Part shown: positions 8,582-21,642 of the stretch, piece by piece
Position numbering within the stretch: the stretch's first letter is position 1
Layout of the letters: each line of letters opens with the position of its first letter
NCBI GenBank assembly: GCA_000231825.2
Contig: JH720357.1
Location: forward strand, 47,108-83,213
Length of the DNA stretch: 36,106 nt
DNA from: Tetrahymena elliotti 4EA
Taxonomy: Eukaryota > Ciliophora > Oligohymenophorea > Hymenostomatida > Tetrahymenidae
Direction of reading: 5' to 3'
Translations under genes and position numbers: made by a program
The notes under the pieces: generated by a model
What the model was told of the DNA's origin: nothing
Databases searched by the model: none
Seen by the model: only the letters and a program-made list of their open reading frames with translations

Positions 8582-11500
8582 ATGAATCAACAATCATAAT
8601 AATTATTAACTCAGTCTAGGCAAACACCAACTAGAAGTGTTAATGTTCGTTCTCCATAAAAAAGTGGAATCAAGTCACCCACTTATCGTGGAGACTATGC
8701 CCAAACACGTAATTTGCCCTCCACTAATCCCATTCGTGCTCCTACTCCTGATTTGATGCCCCGTCATGAGCGTATTTCTTCCACTGCTGTTCCCAACGGG
8801 TAATAAATATTATATATTTTTAATTAGATTTTCAACATTAAGTTTCAAAATCGCTTACTGAACACTTATTATCATTCAATCTACACCATTTATGCAAGCT
8901 CATGTTAGATGGCTTCTCTCTAATAAATTATAGGATGCAATAGCTTTTTAATTTCAAAAATTTTGTTCGAACTTGTTTTTGTTGATGTTGTCTGATTCAT
9001 TTATAAAAAAAGCAGCATCAATATAAAATAATCCAGTGAAAAATAATAGTAATTACTAGAATATAAAAGTTGAATTTTAAAAGGTTGAAGGAATAATAGG
9101 TAGTTAAGTCAAGCTGATAATAACACAAATGCATATGTTACAATTCAAAGAGAATCATTCCTCATTTTATTTTTTTATAAATAAAAAATAGCCTTAGATT
9201 TACTACTAAGAAGAAATAAAACCTTTCTGTATCTCCCCAAAGAGGTGGCTTCAGAGATGTTGATGAAATCACTGAGTAATTCAATAGAATTCTTAAAGAA
9301 AAGAATGATTAGATCGATTAATTGAAGAGATAGCTTAATGATTCTGATGAAAATGTCAAGAGAACTGGACCTAGAGGAGGACCAGTAATATTTTTTATTT
9401 TAATCATTTTTCTCTACTTAAAAAGCAAAGCATTTAAATTTCTAATCATGAATAAAACATGATGAAAAAGATAAATAAATACATTTTATCCTGCAGTAAG
9501 TAAATTAAAAAGCATAAATTAAGTGTTTGTCTTGCTTAAAAAAATGATTTACTTTGCAGGTTTGGTTTTTAGCTAAAAAATGGAACAAATTTCAAAAATT
9601 CTTCTTCTAAAAAGTTATTAACTATTTTCTTATAAAATGAATAGAGTGAAAGTGATGTCTCCGAGTTAATTCAATAGCTTTAAAACTTAAATATCGAATT
9701 AACTAAATCCAGATAGAATGAAATCAGACTCAGTGCCATGGTTTAGAACTACGAAAACTAAATCAACAAGTTAAGTGATACCAATATGAAGCTCTCTCAA
9801 GAATTGAAAGAAATTGGCGAACAAAACTAATACCTCGTCTCTCAACTCCAAGGTCAAAACCCAGATGCCGTAAGCTATCATAAATTAATTTAACTCAAAA
9901 AAAGATAAAAAACTTAGTCTTATCTTTTTAATTTTTCAGTAGAAAATGCTAAATAATTAACCAACCAATTAAAAATGAATGAAAAATTTTTGAAAAATAT
10001 CTATTTTCTATCTTTCTTAATCAAGCAATTAAATGGTTTGATTTATTCACTAACTAATTAATTAAATAAATAATTTATTTCTACAACCAGTAGCTTAATT
10101 ATTTGATAGATCGAACTTAGTTAAATAAATTTTGAAGAGCAATAAAAATTATTAATGGATATTCAAATCCTTTTTAAGTATTTTAAAAATCAAAGATAAT
10201 CATAGACAGATAGATAAATTATAGATTTATTAATAGAAAAGCATAGAAAAATAGCATTTAAAATCAATTATTTTTGAAAAGATAAAAAGTTTATTGAAAA
10301 CCAACCAACCATCTATCTGATCTAAATTTTTATTTTCTATCATAAAAAACTAACAAAAATTTTTAAATTAACTGAATAATAAAATAATTGATTAGCCAAG
10401 TAAAGTAAAGAAGTAAATTAGACTATCATAGTTAAATAGGAAATAAAGAGCATTAGCAAAATAAGATGATTTTAAAAATAGATCTGAATCATCATATAAA
10501 TATAAAATAAAATTATTTCAATATCATCGATAAATCATTTTATTAATTGGATGAATAGATTTGTTTTAAAACTATTTAGTTATTATTTAAGCACATCAAA
10601 TTTTTAAATAATGATTTGAAAATAAAATTTAGAGAATTAGAGAAATCTAACTTAAGCATGCTGAAGAACTTAACAAATTACATTCTTAATTAAGAGAAGC
10701 TTAATTGAATAATGAAAGAGGCCAAAATGATTAAATCAACTAGTTGAGAAAGTAAAATCAAGAATTAGTCAATGAAATTGAAAGATTGACTAGCTTGATT
10801 AGAACTCTCTAGCAAGAATTATCTGCTAAGGGTGATACAACCTAGTTGAACATCATCATTTAGTAGAGAAATCAAGAGCTTGATAACTGGAAGAACAAGT
10901 ACAACCTTCTTGCTGAAGAAAGAGCTAGAATGGAAGAAAAGATTGTTCAAGCCTAAACCGAAATCATGCGTCTTGAAAAGCAAGTTGAAATCTGGAAAGA
11001 TCACTGCAACAAGATTCAACAATCTCACCCTGACCAAGACAAGAGAGTGTAATTGATATTTAAATTTAATTTAACTTTTAAAATATAATGAATGGTTTTT
11101 TAAAAATAGTTAAGAATTGTAAATCAGAATTGCTGAATATGAATCTAAAATTAACTAGCTTCTTACAGATAATGATAGATTGAACTAATTAATTTCTATT
11201 AAGGATGAAGAAGCTGATAAAATTAAAAAGGCTAACAGACAAAGCAATGTTGACTCTCGTACTATTGATTCTCTTTAAAACGAAAATTTCTAATTAAAGA
11301 ATGATGCAGCTGCTAAGGATGTCTTAATTATTTAATTGAACTAAAGAATTAGAGACTTTGAAGGTAATGGTTCTAAGACTACTCAAGAATTAACTCAAAA
11401 GATCTTCATCGTTACTAACGAACTAGACAATGTTACTTCTCACTTGAAGGCTCGTAACTAAGAATACGAAGACTTATCTAAGAGATACAACTAATTACTT

Positions 11501-14500
11501 CAACAAACTAACTAAATGAGTTAATCTGGTGAATTCAAATACTAAGAATAACTCAGCAAGTCCATTCATTTAGGTTAAGAAGTTGAAAAGTTGGCTATTT
11601 TAACTAGAGCTCAAGCTGATGAAATCAAAGAATGGAGAAACAAATATGCTGATTTAGAATCTAAATACACCTAATAGACTATCATTATTAGTTAACAAAC
11701 TAACTAGGAAGTTTATAGAAGACAAATCTAAGACTTAGAAGATCAACTTAGAAGAAAGTCTGCTGAAGCTACTGAATGGCATTAGAGCTTCATCAATCTC
11801 TAAGCTCAAAAGGAAAGAGAACTCAAGAACCTCATGGAAACCTTGAAGGACGAAATCAGAAAGTCAAGTTCAAGCTTGAATCTTCAAAATGATTACAACA
11901 AGCTCAAGGAATCAGTTTGTAAGAAAAAATGAATATTTTTAAAATTATTTTTAATATTGTTTTTAAAATAAAAAAGAATTGTTGACCAATTAAATTGAAT
12001 AACTTAATAAGATTAACATTGAAAAGGACAACGAAATTCGTCTTTTGAGAAACTAATCTGGTAACGATGCTTTGTACAGAGAAAGAATCATCAATATGGA
12101 AAATAAGATTGTTCAACTCACTTCTGAATTATAAAACTAACTCAATTTGAGTCAAATCAAGGACAATGAAATTTCTTCATTAAAACGTTAATTGGAAGAA
12201 GCTCGTGGTAGATACAGTTCTGATGTTGAGACTTAATTGATTTAATTGAGATCATAAATTACAACTTTACAACAAATTTTGCAACAAAAGGATGACCTTA
12301 TTAATTAATTGAATGGAAAAATTATTGAATAGGAAGAAACTGTTAAGAAGTCCAAGAAAGACAACGATACTCAAAAATTACTCATTTAGATCTAAGAACT
12401 CACTATTGAAAAGGAAAGATATGCTAAGTTGAATCAAGAATAAGCTATTACTATTGATCAACTCAGAAGAGATCTTATCACTTTGTAATAACAATCATAG
12501 AACGTTATTGAATAAAATAGAAAGATTGAAGCTCTTCTTTATTAAATTGAAGTTCTTGAAAAGCAACTCAGAGCTGTTGCCGAAGAAAGAGATAATCTTA
12601 AAAGATAATTATTAGAAACCGACGCTCTTAGACAAAAGCTTAGAGAAGCTGAAGCTCGTGAACTCTACTAATTAGAATAAATCCGCAACTTGACTGCTTA
12701 ATTAGAAAATGCTTAATCTGAAAGCATCAAGAGAGCTGGAAAGGAAAGCTAGATTAATCAATACCAAATCCGTATCAACGAATTAGAAAACTTAAATTAA
12801 ATCTTAAGAGGTGAAATCGAAAAGCTTAATAACATTATTCGTATGAAGGATCAAGATTTAGATTCTCTCAAGAGAGAATCCAACAGAAAGAGTGTTGTTG
12901 ATGCTGAAAAGCAATAACTTGAAAACAAGATTCTTTTGTTGGCTAGTGAAATTGATAGATTGTCTAGATCTTTACAAGAAAAGCACGAAGAAGTTAATCG
13001 TTTGAAATCTATTATTATTGAAAGAGAAAGCTAACTTGGCTCTGTTCCTCAATTACAAAGCAGAATTGCTATTTTACAAGAAGAAAACACCAGATTAAAT
13101 GCTCAAATCAAGCTTTTAACTGAAGAAAACATCAGAAAGCTCACTGATGAAAACATTCAACTTCGTTAACGTTTGAATGAAATGGCTGACTTTGAAAGAC
13201 AAAAGAACGAACTTGAAAATAAGATTTAATTATTAATTTCCGAACGTGAACGCTTAAATGGTATTATTACTACCATGACTTAAGAAAAGCTTTCCCTTCA
13301 ATCTTAATTGAATGATTTCGCTCAAGGAGATCGTATCAGAAAGGAACTTGAATACCAAATTGAATCTTTGAAGAGAGATAAGCTCAGATACGAAGAAAGC
13401 TTAAACAATTTGGCCAATGAAAACAATGAATTGAGAGCTCGTATTTCTCAATTATCTGACATGGATAGAGTTAGAGTTGAATTAGAAACTAAGATCAATG
13501 TTTTAATTCAAGAAAACGATAGAATCCGTGCTGCTTTAGCTTCTAAGAATGAAGAAAACACTAAGTTATTCATGAAGATCAATGACTTATCCAGCTTAGA
13601 ATAGCTTAAGTTTGACCTAGAAAGTAGAATTAAGATCTATGGTGAAGAAAACCAAAGACTTAGTGAAACCATTAGACGTTTAAGTGAAGAAAATACAAGC
13701 TTATAGACTCGTATTGCTTAATTGAGCAACATCGAACAAGTTCGTATTACTTTAGAAAACTAAATCAACTTACTCGTTGCTGAAAATAAGCGTTTGAATG
13801 ACTTAGTCCGTTCCAAGGATGAAGAACTCGTTTAAATTCGTGATATTAAGACCAGATTTGAATTATTCTAATTGAGAAACATTGATGCTTTGGCTAGATT
13901 GACAGTTACTATTGCTGAATTAGAAAGGGTTTCTGCTTAAAATGTAGAAAAGACCAACAAGATCATTCAATTAGAATAACGTTTGAGAGACAACACTTTG
14001 GAATATTAGAACTAATCTTTATAACAAAAGGTTGGTCTTTTAACTGAATAAATTGAACGTTTAGTCAGAGAATTAGAAAATGCTCGTAACGAATTAATTT
14101 AGGTTTCTAGAAAGTGTCAAGCCTTAGAAATTGAAAAGTAAGGTTGGGATGCTCAAAGAGCTAGATATGAATAAACTATCAATGATTTGAATGCTCAAAT
14201 TAATTACTTAAATGGATTAGTTGATGATAGTGAAAAGGTCAAGAAGAGCAAACAAAACTCTGATAGCAAGATTGCTCAACTTGAAGCTGAAAATGACAGC
14301 TTAAATAACAGAGTTGCAGCTTTGTAAAAAGAAAACTAAGCCCTCATTAATTAAATTAACTAGCTTACTCTCTAACTCTAAGAAATCTAAGTTAAGCTCT
14401 ACGATAACACTTTACAAATTCAAAATTAGGATCTCTAAGCTAAGCTCAACGCTAAGACCGCTGAACTTGAAAGAGTTGCTCAAGAACTCCAACGTTTGAG

Positions 14501-17500
14501 CTAATTCATTAATGAATTAACTTTGGAAGTTAATAGACTTAAATCTGAAAATTCTGGCTTTGATGTTACTAAGAGAAATCTTGAAGGTAGAGTTACTGAA
14601 TTGTCATCTAGATTGGAATTGTTGAATGGTGAAATCAATAGAATTAACTAACTCAATGCTGATTTATCTTACAGACTCGCCTCTTCTGCTACTATTAACG
14701 AAAGATATGCTCGACTCTCTGATGCTTATATCCTCTAATGTGCCTTATCTGAGTCTTTATAATAGAGACTTTCATAATTAATTGGCATTCAAAATGAAGC
14801 TGAGGAAAGCATCAAGAAATCTAAACGTTAATAACAAGATAGCGAAGCTCTTATTTAAAGAATTAGAGAACTTGAAAACTTGTTAGGAGAAAAAGACAGA
14901 GAATTACAAAACTTAAAGATTGCCAGCTCAAATGTTTAAATTTATCAATTGCAAATCTAACAACTTAACTAAGACAAAGAAAACTTAGTAAAGAAACTCA
15001 GAGAATTAGAAACTATTCTTCAAGAAAGAGATAAGGAAATCCTTAATTTGAGAACTGCTAATAGCTCAGTTAACATTCTTCAAATTCAAATCTAACAATA
15101 TGAAAACTAAATTAATGATTTGAAGCGCAGACAAGCTGAAGAACTTGAAAATGTTAAGAGATAATATGAAGGTCTTCGTCAATCAACTGTTAACAGAGAA
15201 ATTAATGAAATCACTGTTAAGTTCAACATTCGTATCTCCGAACTTGAAAGAGAAATCTAGAAATTCAAATCCCTTTCTGAATAATATGAAAACGAATTAC
15301 GTGCTCAACGTCAATAAAACTCTGAACTCGTCTAACGTTTAGTTGATGCTGAAAATCGTGTTCGTGACTAAGAAGAATAAGTTAAACGTGCTAGACTTAA
15401 TCAATCTCAAGCCAGCACTTTAGAAGAAAACCTTAGATTCGTTACTGCTGAATTAGAAAAGCAAAAGAATCTTTTGGCTTAAGAAAAGAACAAGAATGCC
15501 TAACTTGAAAGTGAAAAATCTCTCTTGGCTATGGAAATTGAACGTCTTAACACCATCTTAAAAGAAAAGCTCATTTTAATTGAAGACTTCTAACGTCGTG
15601 AAGCTGAATATGACAACTAATTGAGAGAATTACAAAACAGACTTGCTTCTGTTGCAGATATTGATAGCAAACTTTAAATCTTAAATAACTAGATCTCTTC
15701 ACTAACCTACGCTTTAGACTAGAAGGAGAAGGAAAAGTAAGCTCTCGGCCAACATTTAGTTGAACTTCAACAAACTATTGACTAACTCAGAGCTGAAAAT
15801 ACTTAAGTTGCTTCCTTCAAATACTAGATTGAAAATCTCTAACGTGAAAATGAGGCATTGAAACAACGTCTCATTGAACTCTAACAAACTGTTGACAAAT
15901 TAAGATCTGAATCTGCTCAATTCGCTAGCATTAAGTTCTAATTTGAAACAGTCTAACGTGAAAATGAAGCTTTGAAGTAACGTCTTGTTGAATAACAACA
16001 AACTATTGAAAAGCTTAGAGCTGATGCTGCCTAATTCGGAACCCTTCCTTACTAGCTTGAAGCCGTCACCCGTGAAAACGAATAATTAAAACAACGTTTG
16101 GCTTAAATTAATGAAAGTCTTAACAAATATATTAATGAAAATAGTGAACTCCAAAACAGAATCCAACAACTTGAAAATGAACTCTCATATTTGAAGATGT
16201 AATTAGAAGGTGAACGTGAAGACAATAAGGTAAAGAAGAGTAAAAATGATAGAAATCAAGAAGATCTCCAAAAGTTCATCCAACAACTTCAATAAGAAAT
16301 TGAAAATTTGAGAAGAGAAATTGCAGCTCGTGATTAGAAGATTTCTGAATATTCTAATGCCAGCTACACTATTTAGGTTCTTCAAAATGAAAAGGAAGAC
16401 TTACTTAGAAAGTTAGATGCCATTAGCTAGGTTTACACCAAATCCTAAGCTGACCTCCAAGTTGCCCTCCAAAAGGTTGTTCTCCTCTCAGTTCGTGTTG
16501 AAGGACTTGATGACACCAACAAGAGTTTGATTGCTTAAATCCAAATCTTATCTTAATAATTGCAATCTAAAGATCAGGAATTAAGAAACTTGATGATTGC
16601 TTACTAAGAAATCTCTGTTAAACTCAGCTAAGAACAAGATAACTCTCGTCGTAGCTCTTCTATGGCTTCTTCCAAATTCATTCAAGAAAGAGTCTAATTA
16701 GAAGCTGAAATTAATAGACTCAGAAATGAATTATCTATCATCGAACACAAGCACAACCTCACCATTGAAGAAATCAAGCGTTAAATGGAACTCTAACTCT
16801 CTGAAGAACTCAGAAAGTAACTTGCTGCAGCCAAGGCTGAATACGAAAAGAAACTCAATGATGCCCTCAACTTCTAACAAGAATAATTCCAAGAAGATCG
16901 TGTCAAGAAGTCTAAATAACAACAAAAGGAAAATGATGACCTCAAGAACTAACTTTAATGTAACAAATTAATTTCAATTTTTCAATATTTTTTATTTAAA
17001 TTTTACATTTAAAATAGTGACCATATAAATCTAAGTTGAATAACAACTTGCTGAAGTTAAGGCTAGAATTGAAGCTGAAAGAAGAAAGCTTGAAGAAGAA
17101 AATGCCGTCCTTAGAGCCAGAGTCCAATAATTAGAAAACTAATTATCTCATGCTTTGGTTAATGAAGAAGAAATCTTGAAATTCAAGGACTTGATTCAAT
17201 AACTCCAAATGTAAAAACTCAAGGACATCTCTGAACTCTAACAAAAATTAGAAGAATACAGAAGCTTACATGTCAATTCTGGTGGTTCTCTTCAAGATGC
17301 CATCAAGACATCCTTCCAAACAGAAATTCAATAACTCAGAGACAAGGTTCAACAACTTAACCAAATCCTCGAAGTTAAGAGCAAGGAAAACAACGAACTC
17401 TAAACTTCTAACCTCAACCTCATGAGAGAAAGATCTGAAATCAAGAAATCCATGACCTCTTCCAACTCCAACATTCAATTCCAAATGGAAGTTGAATCTC

Positions 17501-18215
17501 TCAAGAGACAACTTATAGTAATTTCTCTTATTTATTGATAGTTTTTTTATTTTAAAAATATTTTTTTATTCAGCAATCTAACGACAGAGCTCAAGAATAT
17601 GAAACAAGAATTAAGTCTTATGAAGGTAAACTCAACCAATATGAGTTATAACTCTCTCAAGTTGTTAGTGAACTTAAGTAGACTCAAGATATCCTCAATA
17701 TTAAGAAGATGGAAAGAGATAATGCTTTCAGTCAAGTAAATCAATATTGAAATTATCCTTTAATTCTAATATATCTTTAATTAAAATAGATGGAACAATT
17801 AAAGAGCTAGACTCTCAGCATGTCATAAGCTTTATCTCAAGGAGGTAATGAAGTTGATGCCCAAAATATCTTCTTCTTCAAGAAAGAAATTGAAAACTTG
17901 TAAAATAACTAAACGCTTTTTTTAAGTTAAATATACTAATAATTATTTCAAATAAAAGAACTGTTGAAAAAGAAATGTACAAGTCCTAATCTGAAAAGAA
18001 CTATGCTGAACTCAATAGAAAGAACGAAGAATTAGTAAGAAGAATCGAAGAATTAAATAACCTCAAGCTCTAATATCAATAAAATAACAACAAGATCTAT
18101 GCTCTTGAAAAGGAGGTAATAAAATCATTAAAAAATAATATCATCTTTACAACATTTTTCTATTATAAAATAGCTTCTTAAGAAACTTGAAACTGAAGAA
18201 ATTCACATCATGTGA
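8582..18215 (+). CDS. Giant coiled-coil protein (2,604 residues), probable cytoskeletal/basal-body scaffold
   Basis: Eleven exons fit in phase: 8582-8799, 9192-9384, 9645-9869, 10633-11048, 11110-11918, 11977-16959, 17018-17517, 17574-17735, 17790-17899, 17959-18115 and 18174-18215. The total is 7,815 nt including the TGA. The first 70 residues are basic and Ser/Thr/Pro/Arg-rich, probably unstructured (RSVNVRSPQKSG). From about residue 95 to the end it is nearly continuous heptad-like coiled coil rich in L, E, K, Q, N and R. It has 45-residue and 38-residue tandem repeats and recurring basic-Ser breaks (KKSK). Exon 6 alone is 4,983 nt. Frequent AAG, GAC, ATC and CTC codons, compared with AAA/GAT in the LRR gene nearby, suggest high expression. 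The first three introns are long (392, 260, 763 nt); the other seven are 54-61 nt. I recognise no family member. Its form suits a rootlet, basal-body or cortical filament protein. Confidence 0.95.
13161..13835 (+). repeat. Five tandem 45-residue coiled-coil repeats
   Basis: Within exon 6 (residues about 1016-1240), units of exactly 135 bp start at 13161, 13296, 13431, 13566 and 13701. The shared pattern is L-x-x-x-[IL]-x-x-[LMF]-x(4)-R-x-x-x-[ED]-L-E-x-[KQR]-I-x-x-[LY]. 45 is not a multiple of 7, so each unit must contain a heptad skip. Copies differ enough at the DNA level to be an old expansion. Confidence 0.85.
14862..15131 (+). repeat. Two further 45-residue repeats
   Basis: Copies start at 14862 (IRELENLLGEKDREL) and 14997 (LRELETILQERDKEI), again exactly 135 bp apart. 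Both continue with A-[SN]-S-[NS]-V-x-I-x-x-[LI]-Q-I-Q-Q. The 45-residue period thus returns about 1 kb after the five-copy block. Confidence 0.8.
15759..16100 (+). repeat. Three tandem 38-residue coiled-coil repeats
   Basis: Units of 114 bp start at 15759, 15873 and 15987. They share [VI]-E-x-Q-Q-T-[IV]-[DE]-x-L-R, then a middle segment, then [QT]-R-E-N-E-x-L-K-Q-R-L. 38 residues is five heptads plus three, giving the same three-residue offset as the 45-residue unit (six heptads plus three). Confidence 0.85.
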
Positions 18216-18943
18216 GAAAATTGAAAGCTTTTTTGAAGATAAAAATAAACAAAAACCAATATTTTACTTTTTTTCAGAATTAAAACTAAATATAAAATAT
18301 ATATTAAATTTATATAAAATACTTACATGTTTCTATGTAAACCATTCAATCTTTTTCTAACACTTTTTATTCAATAAATAGTCACTCACATCTATTATTA
18401 AACATTTTCATTTAAAGTCTATTGTATTAATTACTGTTTTTGTTATTCAGCAATAAATATTCATTTCCAAAACATTTTTGTAAGTTTATATGAAATACCT
18501 ACACATTTCTATGTCAACTTTTCTCTCATTTTCATTTTTTTTTTTACTTCACAAATAGTCAATCACACTTATTTTTTCCTTTCATCTTTCATGAGGATTT
18601 TGATTTAAAATCTATTAAATTATTTATTTATTTATTATTTTTGTTATTTCTTATGAAAGCAGCAAAATATTCATTTCAATCCAATAAATCTTTTGTTAAA
18701 GTAAAATAAAAAAATGCTTTGTATTTAATTAAATCAGCATTTTTAATGTAAATTTCTTAAGAATTTTCATTCTAATTTTACAATAAAAACTTTAGTATTT
18801 TCAAGACAATTCTCAATAATATGAATTAAAATGAATTTTATGCTTATTTAATAATACAATTGATTTAATAAAAGAAAACAAAATTAAAAAGATGAATTTT
18901 ATTTATTTTAAATTTTTTGAACAAACAAACAATGACAAAATTT
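18216..18943. other. Convergent 3' spacer with an internal duplication
   Basis: It lies between the TGA of the giant gene and the TGA of BBS8, and holds both 3' ends. No coding-like frame was found. The left part contains the diverged direct duplication listed separately. Confidence 0.6.
18306..18690. repeat. Diverged direct duplication, about 175-200 bp per copy
   Basis: Three blocks recur in order: TTTATAT-x-AAATAC (18309 and 18485), AAATAGTCA-x-TCACA (about 18377 and 18553), and TTTTTGTTATT followed by CAGCAA and ATTCATTTC (about 18437 and 18640). Offsets are 175-200 bp. It sits just after the stop of the giant gene. Confidence 0.6.
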
Positions 18944-20874
18944 TCAAAAAACTTTTAAAATATCTTCTATTTATTTTTTTAATTTAATGGATTCTTCATG
19001 ATCAGGATAAATAAATATAGCTTTATTGACTAACTTGAAGGCATCTTGATACTCACATGTATTGAATGCCCAAAGAGCAGAATTAAAATGAGGTTCAAGT
19101 AACATTTCGCCTTCTTTCATAGAAACTTGAAGTTCATATTTACCCCTTTCTATATTACCATGCTTAATCTCAATAACACCTAAATTATTATAAGCCTCCG
19201 CATGGTGTGGATCAAATTATAAAACCATTTTTAAGCATTAATAAGCCATACCCATTTCTCCCATATAAATGAATACCTTTTTAAATATGACAAATTATTA
19301 AATCTAATATAAATAACAAAAAATGTTTACATGAGAGATGTTATACCATATTTCTGCTCTATTAGTTTCATCTGCTAATTAGAGAGCTCTTTCAAAACAA
19401 GGATAGAATAAATCATACTGACCATCAAAAAATAAGCATAATGCCAAATTATTCCATAATTCAGCTGTATTAATTCCTAACTGTAACAATCTTTAATAGA
19501 ATAATGTGGATTCTTCTGGTTGATCTATATAAAATTGATGAGCAGCTATTTAAGCAACAGCTTCCATATTACTACTTTCAAAAGCTAAAACTTATCTAAA
19601 TAATAAATAATAATTAAAAAAAAAATCTCATTCAAATGAATAATTTACTTATAAAAATCAACTGCTTTTGTTTGTTAATTCAATTAATCATAAACTCTAG
19701 CTATACCAAGCACAAATTAAATTTCATGTGGATGCTTTTCCAATCCTTTACGATAACATTCAATAGCAGTGATTGGTTAATCTAACTTAATATAAACTTT
19801 AGCTAATTCAAGTTATGTTTTAATTATATTTTCATTCTTCAATGAGCTTTAAAATTACTTCTCTGCTTCTCTTTATAATCCCAACTAATAAATACATTCA
19901 AAACATTTTAATTCAACAAAAAATAAATGAATTATTTTACTATGTGATAGCATTTGCCAAGTCTTTCCTTCCACCACCAATCTTTGTATTCAGAAATTAA
20001 AGTAGCTTCAGATGATAACTCTAAAGCTTTTTTAGGATTAATTTCAACATAAAGTAAATAATTGCATATTGCTTTAGCTATAGCACCTTTTTTTGCTATT
20101 TTTTTCATATCTAATTTATCAGCTTATAAAAATTAATCTCCAGAAGAAGCCAAAGAAGCTGTTCCCAATCTCATATATCTATATTCAATTTATTTTCTTT
20201 TAAATAACTTAGTGTTTAAATAACTAAATACCTTCCACCACTAGTAATAGGACGAGTAGTACCAGGTCTATTACCTTTTAAAGCAGTTTCTAATCTATTT
20301 GAGCTTTATGAAACAGGCTTATTTGTTCCTGGTCTAGCAAAACCTGTAATTGGTCTACCAGATTTAGACATAGGTCTCATTATCTAAATTAAAATAAATA
20401 GTTTTCATTCAAAAAAAATGATACACTTAAAATGAAAAATAATAAAGAGTTATTTGAAAGGTTAAAATTAATTCTTACTGGATTAATGTCTCCACCGCCT
20501 TATCTTGATGTTATTGGTCTCTAAAATGATGTTCCTGGTCTAGCAAATTACGAAACTGTATTTTCATCTAAAAGAATATCACCAATACCTTCCTCATCAA
20601 TTTCTAAATCATCAATGTAACTTTTACGAACTAAAGAATTGCATTTCAACAACCATGCAGCCTAAGTATTATTGTAAATAAAAATGTATCAATACTAACT
20701 AACAATACTAAGCCTTATTTAATTCTAATATATCTTTTGAGAATTTAAAATAGTATTCATTAATATAATTACTTAATCTCTTGGGTTTATTTCAAGCATT
20801 TTATCACATAACTATAATGTTTCATCATATTTACGCCTTTTATATCTGCTCATGGCAACAATAAAATTATCCAT
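18944..20874 (-). CDS. BBS8: BBS8/TTC8, TPR subunit of the BBSome
   Basis: Seven exons fit in phase: 20773-20874, 20479-20661, 20232-20383, 19941-20178, 19649-19884, 19331-19595 and 18944-19276. They encode 502 residues, close to the human length. Family signatures appear in order: N-terminal helix with YKRRK, QAAWLLK, a Glu/Asp-rich DEEGIGDILLDEN segment, the ARPGTS and RPIT/RPGT series typical of BBS8, KDWWWK, then TPRs to the C-terminus with WYNISHV, HAEAYNNLGV and EPHFN. BBS8 is part of the BBSome, the coat that moves membrane proteins in cilia with IFT. Six introns are 53-111 nt. The start is the only ATG before the conserved N-terminus and follows an A-rich leader. It converges with the giant coiled-coil gene. 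Identification is firm. Confidence 0.97.
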
Positions 20875-21642
20875 TTTTAAAGTTAAATCTTAATGGTTAT
20901 TATTTTTGCTATGTTTTCTTAAATATTTGACTAAAATTTGAATATTTGATGCTTTTTTGATAAGAATAACAATCAAGCAAGTAAATCTATTAATAATTAA
21001 TTAAATAAATAATTTATTAAATACATAAAAGATATTAAAATTTAATATTTAAAACTCTACATAAAAATTCCTAATACCTAAATTAGATAATAAATTCTTT
21101 AAAGCAATTGTTTTAAAATTGATAATATATTACAAAAAAATCTAATTTTTCTTATTAAAATGATTTTAAAATTTCAAAATTACAATTACTTTGAACAGTT
21201 TTTCTTCATATTAACGCTTTTTTCAAAGATTTGCAATTAATATTATTTAATATTTATAAGATCTAAAAAATTTATATGGAATCTTAATTTTTGAAAAAAT
21301 AGTAAAAAAAAGAAAGTTTTGAAAGCATGAAAATTAATAAGAATAGTATTTAAACAATATATAAGTAATTATATAATATTTAAATTTTATTAAGGATATT
21401 TTTAAAATATTGTTGATGAAATTGAAAAATCTCTTTTTAATCTGGCAAATGTATTTTAATTAATTATAAAATAAGTTAGTATAAATTAATCCGAATTTAT
21501 TTAGGCTTCTTAATGACTTTATAAATATTCTATTATATTAGTTTCTTAATTGCATTTATCTTTGAAATCAATTTCTCAATTAAATAATTAGCTATTTGGC
21601 ACTATCTATTATCATTTTGCTTATTATTGGTAATTCTTTTAT
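20875..21642. other. Spacer between two minus-strand genes
   Basis: Contains the BBS8 promoter/5' UTR and the 3' UTR of the zinc/AT-hook/LRR gene. It is AT-rich with no supported frame. Confidence 0.55.

Noticed and set aside
13308..13604. Standard-code open frame of 98 codons on the plus strand
   Set aside because: It is just a stretch of the giant coiled-coil exon between two TAA/TAG Gln codons, not a separate gene.
16731..16925. Minus-strand frame within the giant gene
   Set aside because: It is antisense to a conserved-phase coiled-coil coding region, so a shadow only.
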